Source: a bacterium UBP6_UBA1196 (lineage in GTDB: Bacteria; UBP6; UBA1177). Taken from it: a stretch of 41,740 nt of DNA. The notes below the pieces were generated by a model that saw only the letters and a list, made by a program, of their open reading frames with translations, did no database searches and had not been told where the DNA came from. Location of the stretch: assembly GCA_002310035.1 (NCBI GenBank), contig DBYC01000014.1, positions 1-41,740 on the forward strand, written 5' to 3'. This document shows, piece by piece, positions 25,731 to 34,422 of the stretch. Positions within the stretch are counted from its first letter, which is position 1, and each line of letters starts with the position of its first letter. The position numbers and the translations under genes were made by a program.

Positions 25731-26672
25731 CTAATAACCTTCAGGCAGTTGAAACAGATCGCCCAGTTCCTTATCAAACGACTCCGGATGATAATGGGTA
25801 AAACCGCCGCCGGGATAAAGAGTCATTTCCGCCACATAAAGATTTTCATCCGTATCGAAAAAATCAACGCGGACAAACGGAAAACCGGCGGAAAGCTTTT
25901 CAGCGATCTCTATCATTTTCTCATAATGTTTCGGCTTTTCTACTTTGGGATTGACATCTGCTTCCTCTCTATAACAGGGCAAAATATTCCAATCCAAATC
26001 CAAAAATGTTTTCTTCATTCTTTTTTTATCACGATCTTCGCAAACTAATACAAATTTAGGAACTCCATTAAAACAATGAAACTTGTAATCATACAACTGA
26101 TTATCTACCTGCTCCATATATTCTTCTGCTAAAATACGAGGAACACCTTCATGATACGCATGACAGAAAGAATTTATATACGTATTTTTAAGTTTCAGCC
26201 ACTCTGAAAGTTCCTTTTTCAACTTGCTGAAATCGACTGTTTTTTTGTTTATTTTTTTTACAAACAGCCCTTCACCCTGCAGAGTCGATTTTATAATAAA
26301 AGTTTCGGGTAGTTTTTCATAATCGTCTTCAAATGACTTTAAATCCGTCCAGGCTCCGTAAAGCGGAATAGTGTATCCGTCTCCCAGTTTTGATCTGACA
26401 TACTCTTTGAAAAGATACTTATCCACGACGTTTATCAGTCCTTCGGCTCTGTAGAACTCTTTATACCACTGTATTTTTTCGGTAAAAAGAACCGGATGGC
26501 GGATATCAAATGCATGTCCCATGTTTATCTCGTAAAGTTTCTGAAGGATTCTCTGCCTCTTTTCAGGCGACCATTTGTTTTTGGTAGGTTCAAAATATCT
26601 GCTGTATGTTCCGAATATCAAAGTATGAATCCTGCGGGCAAACGAATAAAACACTGTCTGCTTCAAATTCAT
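25731..26672 (-). CDS. TupA-like ATP-grasp protein
   Basis: A 313-aa protein matching the TupA-like ATP-grasp family: DKYLFKEYVRSKLGDGYTIP with LYGAWTD near residues 83-110, FIIKSTLQGEG near 123-133, PRILAEEYMEQ near 178-188, YDYKFHCFNGVPKFV near 193-207, and VRVDFFDTDENLYVAEMTLYPGGG near 268-292. The founding TupA is tied to teichuronopeptide (polyglutamate/polyglucuronate) synthesis; others sit in capsule and O-antigen loci, where they may attach amino acids. The second ATG (26672) is preferred because AAGGAG then has proper spacing; the first ATG touches it. AT content is above the window norm. Confidence 0.85.
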   Translation of the reverse strand: MNLKQTVFYSFARRIHTLIFGTYSRYFEPTKNKWSPEKRQRILQKLYEINMGHAFDIRHPVLFTEKIQWYKEFYRAEGLINVVDKYLFKEYVRSKLGDGYTIPLYGAWTDLKSFEDDYEKLPETFIIKSTLQGEGLFVKKINKKTVDFSKLKKELSEWLKLKNTYINSFCHAYHEGVPRILAEEYMEQVDNQLYDYKFHCFNGVPKFVLVCEDRDKKRMKKTFLDLDWNILPCYREEADVNPKVEKPKHYEKMIEIAEKLSAGFPFVRVDFFDTDENLYVAEMTLYPGGGFTHYHPESFDKELGDLFQLPEGY

Positions 26673-26687
26673 TTTCATCTCCTTAAA

Positions 26688-27767
26688 TTAAATCAGCGAA
26701 TCAGCTATTATTCTGTGAACATTTTCCATTCCCAAAGTAACCAAAGTCCTTCCTTCCCTGCGGAGATCCCTTCCCAAAGCTGCAGAGGCGATCTCGATCA
26801 GTGACGAAGCTATCGGAGTCTGTACATCAAGCGATCTGCCCAGAGCTTCAAGCATTACCAACCCCTGAGGAACATCTTCGGTTATATATCTCGACTCGAC
26901 TTTTGCCGGACCTTTTGAGCGTATGGGCATTTCGGCATATTTCAGAAAAACTTCCTTTGCATCTATCGTATCATCCAGAGAGTTTCTGTATTTGCACGCC
27001 TCTACATAACTGAGACGCTCGAACCCGAGTTTTTCGATGATGTCCATTTTTTCCGAATCGAGAGCCTCGAGAAGTCTCCATGTAGCTACATTGGTTCTCG
27101 CATAGGCATCATGATAAAGGCAGAAATCCTTCTGTGTTTTCTCGATCCACGGGATACTCATAACCGTTCCGACAGTATGGACAATCACATTAGGATTGTG
27201 AAGCGCAGCCTCGACGACGGAATTTAGGGGAACTATGCGCTCGTCAAGCTGCTCAAGCATTTTGAAAGCCTCTTCCTTTCTTGCTCTGGGATAGACTCCG
27301 ACAGGATTTCTGACATTGCGGAATCCGACCCTGAAACGCCCAAGCTCCAAAATTCTGCCGTCAACAAAAGAGCTTTCCCCTTCCGCCACAATGATATCTT
27401 TTTTGCAGTGTTTGAGCACATAAGCAGTTGACAAATAACCCGGAACTATCAGCAGAAGCTGACCGTCGCACAGGTACGGCTCGATACGCTCTATCAGCTG
27501 TTCGTGGAATTTTGTCTGTATAAAAATTATAATGACCTTGCTTCCGGATATTTCGCTCACATCTCTCGTGACTTTGTGAATGTACGCCGTCCTGACATCT
27601 CCGAACTCATCCAGAGTCATCGCTCCGTTATTTTCAAGCAGATATTCAAAATTGTCGTCATGCAATGCATGCGAAGTTTTGATAAGAGTCACTTCATGCC
27701 CTTTCAGTGTTAAATCTGCAGCGACCGCGCATCCTGCATTGCCTGCACCCAATATAGAAATTTTCAT
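26688..27767 (-). CDS. NAD/NADP octopine/nopaline (opine) dehydrogenase family protein
   Basis: A 359-aa two-domain dehydrogenase. N-terminal Rossmann motif ILGAGNAGCAVA (residues 5-16); linker HNPNVIVHTVGTVMSI (190-205) with the family's conserved Asn and His; helical C-domain with FCLYHDAYARTNVATW (215-230), LEALDSEK, GPAKVESRYITEDVPQG (286-302) and GRTLVTLGM (339-347). These enzymes join an amino acid to a 2-keto acid by reductive amination, giving N-(1-carboxyalkyl)amino acids. It is embedded in a polysaccharide operon, 15 bp from the TupA-like gene, so it likely makes an opine used as a glycan decoration. The keto acid and amino acid cannot be read from sequence. Confidence 0.88.
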   Translation of the reverse strand: MKISILGAGNAGCAVAADLTLKGHEVTLIKTSHALHDDNFEYLLENNGAMTLDEFGDVRTAYIHKVTRDVSEISGSKVIIIFIQTKFHEQLIERIEPYLCDGQLLLIVPGYLSTAYVLKHCKKDIIVAEGESSFVDGRILELGRFRVGFRNVRNPVGVYPRARKEEAFKMLEQLDERIVPLNSVVEAALHNPNVIVHTVGTVMSIPWIEKTQKDFCLYHDAYARTNVATWRLLEALDSEKMDIIEKLGFERLSYVEACKYRNSLDDTIDAKEVFLKYAEMPIRSKGPAKVESRYITEDVPQGLVMLEALGRSLDVQTPIASSLIEIASAALGRDLRREGRTLVTLGMENVHRIIADSLI

Positions 27768-27796
27768 GTCAGCTTCCTTCCTAAAATTTTAAGTCG

Positions 27797-28900
27797 TTAT
27801 TTTACATTATATTTTTTCTTTTTCTTTTCCAGTTCCGAAAACAAAAATTTATTGACCGCTTCCGGATATTCGTGGGCTTTGTGAAGTCCGTGATGTGAAT
27901 TTATCTCTATTATGCTGAATCCGTCCGCCGTGATCGCGATATCGTAACCCAGCCATTTAAGCTGCGGACAGTATTCCGACATTTCACGAAGAGTTTTCTT
28001 AACCAGTTCCCAGTTCGGAACTATACCTTCCAGACGCTCGTGCGTATCAGGATGATATTCCACGTTTTCGTATACATGATCCTTCAAAACCTGACCGTCA
28101 TAAAATCTACCGGTTTCGACATCTATTTTGCATACCATTCCTCCTTTTGACACATTGTCTACGACACCGGATCTCTTCGTTCCGATCCTCATGAATGCAA
28201 ACGGGATTATCGTATCGTTTCCGTGCTCGTTTATCACCGTGACGCGGATGGTGTTGACCGCTCCCGGGTTGATCTTCTTCAATTCAGGATGCATTTCTAT
28301 GAACTCTGTAATAATATAGTCATCCAGAGAAAGCAGAAATCTTTCAAAACTGTTTCTGTCGTATTTTTCTCCGTTTGCAAAATACGCACCGTCTTTATAT
28401 TCAAGTTTATAAAAACCTATGCCGTAAGTCCCTGCCGACATCTTTGCGGCCAGCATCCTCTTGCTTTCCAGAAGCGAAACCACACCGCCGGTATCATGCC
28501 CGAGTTCCTGCGGACAATCCATAAGTTTCATAATATCGCGGTCTTTCATGATATGGAAATAATATCTCGGAAGAAACCTGTCAAACGGAGCGAGAACATA
28601 CTTCATGGAAAGCTTGTCGTCGACCCAGCTGCTGTAATGGTTGTTTATCGGGTAAAGATAAAAATAATCCCTGTCGCTCATTATGTTTTTATAGTTTTCT
28701 TCAGTCAGACCGTACTGCTTTATCCTCCACGGCTGGAAACCTCTTTTGTAAGCCCATTTTCTATCTTTTAAAGAAAAACTCTTGTCTTTCAGACCATTTT
28801 TCAGTTCATCACTATAAAAACTTATGTAGTAATTGCTGTAACCTTTTTTCTTCAAAAAATACCACTTAAAAGCAAAGATAATTTTTTGGAACAGATTCAT
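27797..28900 (-). CDS. Sugar-transfer-associated ATP-grasp protein
   Basis: A 367-aa protein of the ATPgrasp_ST type found in capsule/O-antigen loci. Motifs: LLESKRMLAAKMSAGTYGIG near residues 143-162, INPGAVNTIRVTVI near 210-223, RSGVVDNVSKGGMVCKID near 245-262, and C-terminal WLGYDIAITADGFSIIEINS near 317-336 with the metal-binding Glu-x-Asn. The basic N-terminus (KWYFLKKKGYSNYY) may touch the membrane. The substrate is unknown; family members are suspected of adding amino-acyl or similar groups to glycans. The start at 28900 overlaps the flippase stop (ATGA) and has GAGAGG upstream, so it is preferred over an ATG at 28915. Confidence 0.82.
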   Translation of the reverse strand: MNLFQKIIFAFKWYFLKKKGYSNYYISFYSDELKNGLKDKSFSLKDRKWAYKRGFQPWRIKQYGLTEENYKNIMSDRDYFYLYPINNHYSSWVDDKLSMKYVLAPFDRFLPRYYFHIMKDRDIMKLMDCPQELGHDTGGVVSLLESKRMLAAKMSAGTYGIGFYKLEYKDGAYFANGEKYDRNSFERFLLSLDDYIITEFIEMHPELKKINPGAVNTIRVTVINEHGNDTIIPFAFMRIGTKRSGVVDNVSKGGMVCKIDVETGRFYDGQVLKDHVYENVEYHPDTHERLEGIVPNWELVKKTLREMSEYCPQLKWLGYDIAITADGFSIIEINSHHGLHKAHEYPEAVNKFLFSELEKKKKKYNVK

Positions 28901-30363
28901 TTTGCCTCTCTCCATTTCCTAAAATCCGCAAAAAAACTTTTCAGCATATCAAGCAGATAATTCATAATTTCAAGTTTAAACAGCTTCGACAGGCCGATGT
29001 AAAAAACGATTCCTGTCAAAACCTGAATGATCAAAGTCAGAACATCATTCAACCCGAGCAGCAGCACCGCACCGCACGGAACAGCTATAGCCAATGCGAC
29101 AGCTATGGTCGGCAGCATATCCAGAAGCTGATCTTTTATTGAATAATTAAGCAGTTTTTTATTCGGATATGCGTTTATGCACATAGAAATGACTGTTGTT
29201 ATCAGATAACTGTACACCATGGCTTCAAGACTGATGAATATCGTTGAAAACATAGCCGTCAGACCGACGATTTTCTTCAATATTTCAAGTTTAAGAAAGA
29301 GGTCGCTCCGGCCGATCGCCTTGATCGCATTGAGGTTAGCCGTGTGTACCGGCAGAAAAGCATAGACAAAACACAGAACCCGTAAAAAAGGCACACACGG
29401 AAGCCATTTTTCCGTAAGGATAAGCCTGACAAGCGGTTCTGCGCACACAGCAAGTCCGACCATACACGGCATCAAAATATAAACGCTTGTTTTTATCGCC
29501 CTTCTTGTCATGGAACGGACACGTGTCTTGTCATCCTGCTCTGCCGACATCGCCGGAAGCAGAACACTGTCTATCGAGGAGTTTATGTTGGCAGTGACAA
29601 ACTTAGGAAAGTGTGAGGATCTGTTGTAAAAAGCGAGCTCTTCAGGCAGATAGACTTTTCCGATAATCAGCTGGCGTATCTCGATATACAGCGTGTTAAT
29701 CAAAGACGACGCCAAAAGTTTCCATCCGTATGAAAAAAGTCCTTTCAGCCTTTCCATAGAGAACATGAGTTTAGGACGCCATTTGACAGTCAACCACAGG
29801 ATCAGCGTGCCCAAAGCCGCGTTAAAAAGCTGCTGGGCGACAACAGCCCAGACGCCGAAACCTTTGTAGGCCATTCCGATTCCTATAGCGGCGGCTCCGA
29901 CAGTTCCGCCCAGAGTTGCATAAAAAAAGCGTCTGAACATCAGATGGCGCGCTACATAAGCCTGCTGGATATTGCGGACACCTGAAATCACAAGCATAAA
30001 ACTAAGAACTCTGACAACTGGAGTCAGATCCGGCATATTGTAAAAATCGGCAATAAACGGAGCGGCAATAAACATCAGGCCGTAAAGAGTAAGGCAAACT
30101 GTCATATTGAAGTAGAAAACACTGGAAAAATCGAGATCGTCGGCGTTTTTTTTCTGAATCAGGGCATTACCAAGACCGCTGTCGACAAACACCTGAAGAA
30201 CTGCAATAAAAACAATGACCAGAGCAACCATTCCGAATGCTTCCGGAGCAAGCAGACGGGCAAGCGCTATCTCGACAAAAAAGGCGACCGCCTGTGCACC
30301 CGTACGCTCCGCCAACCGCCAGAGAATGTTGGAAAACGCTCTGTTTCTGATGTTGTTGCCCAT
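28897..30363 (-). CDS. Lipopolysaccharide/O-antigen flippase (MOP superfamily, WzxC-like)
   Basis: A 488-aa integral membrane protein with about 12-14 helices. The opening (NILWRLAERTGAQAVAFFVEIALARLLAPEAFGMVALV, seen as GAQAVAFFVEIALARLL and APEAFGMVAL) and GLGNALIQKKNADDLDFSSVFY are typical of MOP flippases of the WzxC/RfbX type ('lArlL.p.dfG.val', 'gl..aliqr...d..d..t.f'). It would turn lipid-linked repeat units across the inner membrane. The ATG at 30363 lies 4 bp after the GT2 stop; a TTG five codons upstream would overlap it. Neither start has a clear ribosome site, so the start is uncertain. Confidence 0.88.
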   Translation of the reverse strand: MGNNIRNRAFSNILWRLAERTGAQAVAFFVEIALARLLAPEAFGMVALVIVFIAVLQVFVDSGLGNALIQKKNADDLDFSSVFYFNMTVCLTLYGLMFIAAPFIADFYNMPDLTPVVRVLSFMLVISGVRNIQQAYVARHLMFRRFFYATLGGTVGAAAIGIGMAYKGFGVWAVVAQQLFNAALGTLILWLTVKWRPKLMFSMERLKGLFSYGWKLLASSLINTLYIEIRQLIIGKVYLPEELAFYNRSSHFPKFVTANINSSIDSVLLPAMSAEQDDKTRVRSMTRRAIKTSVYILMPCMVGLAVCAEPLVRLILTEKWLPCVPFLRVLCFVYAFLPVHTANLNAIKAIGRSDLFLKLEILKKIVGLTAMFSTIFISLEAMVYSYLITTVISMCINAYPNKKLLNYSIKDQLLDMLPTIAVALAIAVPCGAVLLLGLNDVLTLIIQVLTGIVFYIGLSKLFKLEIMNYLLDMLKSFFADFRKWREAK

Positions 30364-30367
30364 AATT

Positions 30368-31282
30368 TTATTTTTCAAACATATCAGTTATTCTGCACAT
30401 TAACTTTTTCAGTATTATCGGCCAATAGCCGGGATGAGACAGAATCGCCGGCAAATTCTTTTCATAACAAGCATTCCTTGCTTTTGAATACTTTATTACA
30501 TAGTTGAAGGAATTTTTGTATTTGTACCCGGTATATTCGTTCATTTTTTCAAAGGCCGTTATGGCTTTTTTCGAAAATCCTATTCTCTTTTCCCTGTTTT
30601 GTTTTATTTTGCTTGTCCAAGAACCTTCGGAAAAGAGTCTGTATTTCGACATTACATCGGCCATGTACCATATTTTTCCGACGGTAGCGAGGTATATGAT
30701 TATTGAGAGATCCGGTGCATCCGGCATCGAAAACACCTCAGGCTGGTTTTCCCGGTATTCTTTCCTGCATACGACAGAATTGATGTGAATGAGCATAGAA
30801 TTGTGCTTTATAACTTCATCTGCCGTGATCTCGCCGTCAACAGCTGATTTGTTGTAGAATCTGCCGGTAGGCGAACCGTCAGCCTTTATTTTTTCAGTAT
30901 TGTGGACACAGGCGCTGAAATCGGGATGATTTTCCAGAAAATCTATCTGTTTCTGGAGTTTTAGCGGATCACACCAGTAATCATCGCCCTCACAGGAAGC
31001 CACATATTTCCCTTCCAGCATAGGTTTTATAAACGCATCAAACATTTTCACCTTCTTAGAATACTGGTTTTCATGCTGGAAGACCGGAACTATGATCCCG
31101 GGATATTTATCCGCATATTCTTTTATGATCTCAGGTGTTCTGTCGGTTGACGCGTCGTCATGCACAATGACTTTGTATTTATAGGTCGTCTGCTGGTTTA
31201 CGAAACCTTCAAGAGTTTGTCTTATATATTTTTCATGATTGTATGCAAAACAATAGGCAGTCAATATGATCTCGTCATTCAT
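30368..31282 (-). CDS. Family 2 glycosyltransferase
   Basis: A 304-aa GT-A fold enzyme: TAYCFAYNHEKYIRQTLEGF near residues 8-27, nucleotide-sugar site VIVHDDASTDRTP near 38-50 (Asp-Asp), and CEGDDYWCDP near 97-106, the Asp-x-Asp-like metal site in the form 'EGDDYW' common in capsule GT2 enzymes. The C-terminal third is helical and basic and probably contacts lipid-linked acceptor. It is the only ordinary glycosyltransferase in this locus, so a multi-sugar repeat would need others outside the window. The sugar it adds is unknown. Confidence 0.9.
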   Translation of the reverse strand: MNDEIILTAYCFAYNHEKYIRQTLEGFVNQQTTYKYKVIVHDDASTDRTPEIIKEYADKYPGIIVPVFQHENQYSKKVKMFDAFIKPMLEGKYVASCEGDDYWCDPLKLQKQIDFLENHPDFSACVHNTEKIKADGSPTGRFYNKSAVDGEITADEVIKHNSMLIHINSVVCRKEYRENQPEVFSMPDAPDLSIIIYLATVGKIWYMADVMSKYRLFSEGSWTSKIKQNREKRIGFSKKAITAFEKMNEYTGYKYKNSFNYVIKYSKARNACYEKNLPAILSHPGYWPIILKKLMCRITDMFEK

Positions 31283-31285
31283 GGT

Positions 31286-32350
31286 TTACCTTTCAAATAT
31301 CCAGTAGTAATTGACCATATCGGGATTTTTATAAAGGTCATAGACCCAGAAAACGAAATAAAACACAAGCACCATCGTGTACGCCGTCATGACTATCGGC
31401 TTTATCTTTTCATATTCCGGCTTCAGTGAAGGGAAAATCATCGGAATAAAAAGAATGTTGAAAATATTGGTATAAGTGCAGATTCTGTTGAGGTAAATGC
31501 TGTTCATTGACGCAATATTCAGAACTGCGTTAAGAAGCGAAAGATTGAAAAGGCAGAAAAAATCGGCGTTTTCTATATTTTTGTATGTTTTTCTGAAAAA
31601 CGCATAGACCGCGACCGGCATGCAGTTAACCACGATCCTCAGCAGATTGACAGACTGCGTCACAGTCGAAGAATTTGCGTCGACCAGACCTTCCCCGCGT
31701 TTCATAAACGCTATAAGAATAAACAGCTTGTCATAAAAGATCCGTATGATCAGAGCAAACATGACAAGCATTATTATCCGCCTTTTGTCGATCTTTCCGT
31801 CCGCCAGGAAGTAAATCGGAATCATCAGCACAGCAGAGACATGGAATGTCGCCGCAATCATGCAGAAAAGACACCAGTGCCAGAATTTACGGTCTCTCAA
31901 AAACGAAAAACCGCAGAAAAGGATCGTAGCCGCAACGGACTGTTTGACGATATTGAAAGAAAAATGCCAGCATCCCAACAGAACATAAAGCAGAATACAG
32001 AGCTCGATGCTCTGATTCCTTTTCACCACCATCACGATAACGGGAATAACTGTGATCAGCGCCATGATCAGGAACCATGTCGCATAGTCGTTATAGATAA
32101 AAGAAGAAAGCTTGGCGAAAACAGAAAGCGCCGGTTGCGAAAAAATCGAGAAATTCTCTATATAATCCGAATAGAGGACCATATAGTGCTTGTAATCCGT
32201 TCCCACCATGTACCTGAGTCCTGAAACCAGAGTCAGAATGGTGGTCGCGACGATATAGACCATTATTTTTATGACCGGTTTACATTTTTCCGCAGCTGAA
32301 AACACAAAAAGAAAAGAAATTATTAAAAATACCGATAAATATACAAACAT
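31286..32350 (-). CDS. EpsG-type polysaccharide polymerase-like membrane protein
   Basis: A 354-aa membrane protein with about 9-11 helices. LVSGLRYMVGTDYKHYMVLY near residues 40-60 is the EpsG signature ('R..vGtDy..Y...y'). FNIVKQSVAATILFCGFSFLRDRKFWHW and FHVSAVLMIPIYF match the central 'R...a..i...g......k....f......Hhsali.lp.yf' stretch. Such proteins act as Wzy-like polymerases. A TTG 75 bp upstream gives a polar N-terminal extension that does not fit; starting at ATG 32350 places a transmembrane helix at once. It is the first gene of the leftward polysaccharide operon. Confidence 0.83.
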   Translation of the reverse strand: MFVYLSVFLIISFLFVFSAAEKCKPVIKIMVYIVATTILTLVSGLRYMVGTDYKHYMVLYSDYIENFSIFSQPALSVFAKLSSFIYNDYATWFLIMALITVIPVIVMVVKRNQSIELCILLYVLLGCWHFSFNIVKQSVAATILFCGFSFLRDRKFWHWCLFCMIAATFHVSAVLMIPIYFLADGKIDKRRIIMLVMFALIIRIFYDKLFILIAFMKRGEGLVDANSSTVTQSVNLLRIVVNCMPVAVYAFFRKTYKNIENADFFCLFNLSLLNAVLNIASMNSIYLNRICTYTNIFNILFIPMIFPSLKPEYEKIKPIVMTAYTMVLVFYFVFWVYDLYKNPDMVNYYWIFER

Positions 32351-32366
32351 CCCTTTAATCCTTTGC

Positions 32367-32385
32367 ACGCCGTCAAAGCCGGCGT
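32367..32385. other. Small inverted repeat in the polysaccharide operon leader
   Basis: ACGCCG (32367-32372) and CGGCGT (32380-32385) form a perfect 6-bp stem with a 7-nt loop just upstream of the EpsG-type start. It lies in the expected 5' leader of the polysaccharide transcript. It is not followed by a T-run on the minus strand, so it is not a terminator there. It may be an operator or leader hairpin, or chance. Confidence 0.3.
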
Positions 32386-32479
32386 TTTTGCCGCAAGAAG
32401 ATAGTATAATTCCGTCAAAAATCAATAAATCCTGTTCAGACTGGCAAGAACAACTGCGGGTTTATGTTTTCGTAAAAAA

Positions 32480-32507
32480 TTGATTTTTACACTATTTATT
32501 GTAAATT
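32480..32507 (+). promoter_or_regulatory. Predicted promoter of the lolC/E-bamA operon
   Basis: TTGATT (32480-32485), a 16-bp spacer and TAAATT (32502-32507), 21 bp before the start of the EF-hand-like gene. It is weaker than the mlaD promoter but has the same spacing as the others in this window. Confidence 0.45.
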
Positions 32508-32528
32508 ATCGCCGTTTTTTTAGGGCTC

Positions 32529-33044
32529 ATGGTTTTTGAAATGCTAAAAGTGCTGATTTTATTGATTTTTACCATATTTTTCGGCATTGTTCTGCCGGAA
32601 CTTGCAGCTGCTGACGCTTCATCGTCAGGCGCACCTGAAACCGTTCCGCCGAAACAGAAAACAGCAGCCGCAAAAAAACACGAACCTACGGCAAAAGGAG
32701 AAACTCTCAAATTCGACTCGCGCGAATACGAGATAAGACGTTACGACCTGAACAAGGACGGCAAACCCGACATTATTAATGTTTTCAAAAAAATCCCCAA
32801 TAAAAAAGGCGGTTTTGACCTTCACATCTACTTAAAAATGATGGATCTCAACCACGATTCGAAAATCGACACATGGCGTTTTTTCGACGAAAAGACCGGT
32901 GCAGTTATGAAAGAGGAGCTGGATAAGGATTTCGACGGAAAAATCGACAGGACCGACTATTTCGCCGACGGTATCGTTGTCCGGAGCGAGTTCGATTCCG
33001 GAGCCGAAGAGATCCCGGCCGGCAAAAACGGAGGCCAGAAATAG
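32529..33044 (+). CDS. Secreted protein with three EF-hand-like Asp-rich repeats
   Basis: A 171-aa product with an N-terminal hydrophobic segment (residues 5-27) that ends LAAADA and may be cleaved. An Ala/Pro/Lys-rich linker follows, then three calcium-loop-like repeats: DLNKDGKPD (73-81), DLNHDSKID (106-114) and DKDFDGKID (132-140). The D-x-[ND]-x-D-G-x-x-D spacing is that of EF-hand-type loops without flanking helices (as in thrombospondin-3/dockerin-like proteins). The repeats alternate with 'W/Y-x-F-x-D' strands. It may bind calcium in the periplasm or at the surface. It precedes the lolC/E gene by 57 bp and probably shares the transcript. Confidence 0.75.
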   Translation: MVFEMLKVLILLIFTIFFGIVLPELAAADASSSGAPETVPPKQKTAAAKKHEPTAKGETLKFDSREYEIRRYDLNKDGKPDIINVFKKIPNKKGGFDLHIYLKMMDLNHDSKIDTWRFFDEKTGAVMKEELDKDFDGKIDRTDYFADGIVVRSEFDSGAEEIPAGKNGGQK

Positions 33045-33101
33045 CTTGCCGAATGCCATCAACTTGATTTCATTCTTCTTTTTTCTGACTTAAGAGTTCC
33101 G

Positions 33102-34397
33102 ATGAACGAATTTTCCAGATTCATAGCTTTCCGGTATTTCACTCAGGGTCGCCGCAGACACACGCTTTCCCTGATAACGCTGATCTCAGTTCTCGGACTT
33201 TCGCTCGGTGTTGCAACTCTTATCATTGTCCTTTCGGTCATGGACGGACTGATCGCCAAGACAGAAGATGTCGTCTTCAAATACACAACTCACGCTAATG
33301 TGTACAGAATGATAGGAATTTTTGATACTTACGATGATATTGTCAAAAAGGTCGAATCACTTCCCGAAGTCATCGGAGCGACTCCCGTCGTCTTCAAGGA
33401 AGTTCTGCTGATGTCGGAAAAAGGACTTGCCACAGCTTTTTTGAACGGAATAGAGACCGAAGGTTATAAAAAAATAGCGGACATGTCGAAGATCATGGTA
33501 TCCGGCGACTATGAATGCCTTGATCCCGAAAAAAAATGCGAATATCTTGTAAAAAGTCTCGAAAAAATGAACGGACTGAATGATTTTCTTGAAGAAAAGA
33601 CCGAAATTTATCCGGTAATTATCGGCAGCGACCTTGCCGGGAAACTCAAAGCCGTTCCCGGTTCTGTTATTTCACTCGTGACCTCCGGTGCAGGAAAAGT
33701 ATCCGGCGAAACTGTTCCGGTGAGCGGGACCATGGTCGTCGTCGGCATTTTTGAATCCGGGATGTACGATTACGATTCGCGATACATCTATGCGGAGTTT
33801 TCCGGCTCGCAGAAACTGCTCGGGATCGGGAAAAATGCAAGCTTTGTTTCGACAAAAGTGAAAAATCCGGGGGACATCTCGGAAATAAAATGGCATATGC
33901 GCGATCTGGCAGGAGGTTTTCCGTTCGCCGTACAGGACTGGCGCGACCTCCACAAGACCACTTTCAAATTTTTTCATCTCCAGAAACTCATAATGTTCAT
34001 AATCCTGGTCTTTATCGCCGTGGTCGCCTCCTTCGGGATAATTACGACACTCATAATGCTGGTCATAGACAAAACACGTGAAATTTCGATCCTGCGCTCA
34101 ATCGGGGCTAAAAAACGGCATATCCGCGCGATTTTCATGCTTGACGGTTTCATAATAGGTCTTGCCGGAACGATCGCAGGCTCCATAATTGCAGCCGCAG
34201 TATGTCTCATGCTGAAACGGGTCGAGTTTCCGATAAGCAAAGAAATCTACTTTTTTTCCGAACTTCCGGCGCAGATGTCGGCAGGCACTTTCGCGGCTGT
34301 AACCGCTGCCACACTGGTCATTTCGGTTGCAGCTACGCTTTACCCGAGCATCAAGGCCTCGGGAATAACTCCTGTGGAGGGGCTGAGACATGAGTGA
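33102..34397 (+). CDS. Lipoprotein-releasing ABC transporter permease (LolC/LolE family)
   Basis: A 431-aa MacB/FtsX-type permease: helix 1 LSLITLISVLGLSLGVATLIIVLSVM (seen as ISVLGLSLGVATLIIV near residues 29-44), a large periplasmic domain (about 50-290), then three helices with the FtsX motif REISILRSIGAKKRHIR near 327-343 and a C-terminal SIKASGITPVEGLRHE. It extracts lipoproteins from the inner membrane for transfer to LolA. Only one permease gene is present beside lolD, so the complex probably uses a homodimer (LolF-like) instead of LolC plus LolE. Confidence 0.9.
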   Translation: MNEFSRFIAFRYFTQGRRRHTLSLITLISVLGLSLGVATLIIVLSVMDGLIAKTEDVVFKYTTHANVYRMIGIFDTYDDIVKKVESLPEVIGATPVVFKEVLLMSEKGLATAFLNGIETEGYKKIADMSKIMVSGDYECLDPEKKCEYLVKSLEKMNGLNDFLEEKTEIYPVIIGSDLAGKLKAVPGSVISLVTSGAGKVSGETVPVSGTMVVVGIFESGMYDYDSRYIYAEFSGSQKLLGIGKNASFVSTKVKNPGDISEIKWHMRDLAGGFPFAVQDWRDLHKTTFKFFHLQKLIMFIILVFIAVVASFGIITTLIMLVIDKTREISILRSIGAKKRHIRAIFMLDGFIIGLAGTIAGSIIAAAVCLMLKRVEFPISKEIYFFSELPAQMSAGTFAAVTAATLVISVAATLYPSIKASGITPVEGLRHE

Positions 34398-34422
34398 GAC
34401 ACTCTTTGTAGTGAGGTTGTAA

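Noticed and set aside
32367..32385. The 6-bp inverted repeat as a rho-independent terminator
   Set aside because: On the minus strand it precedes the first polysaccharide gene and is not followed by a T-run; on the plus strand no gene ends there.
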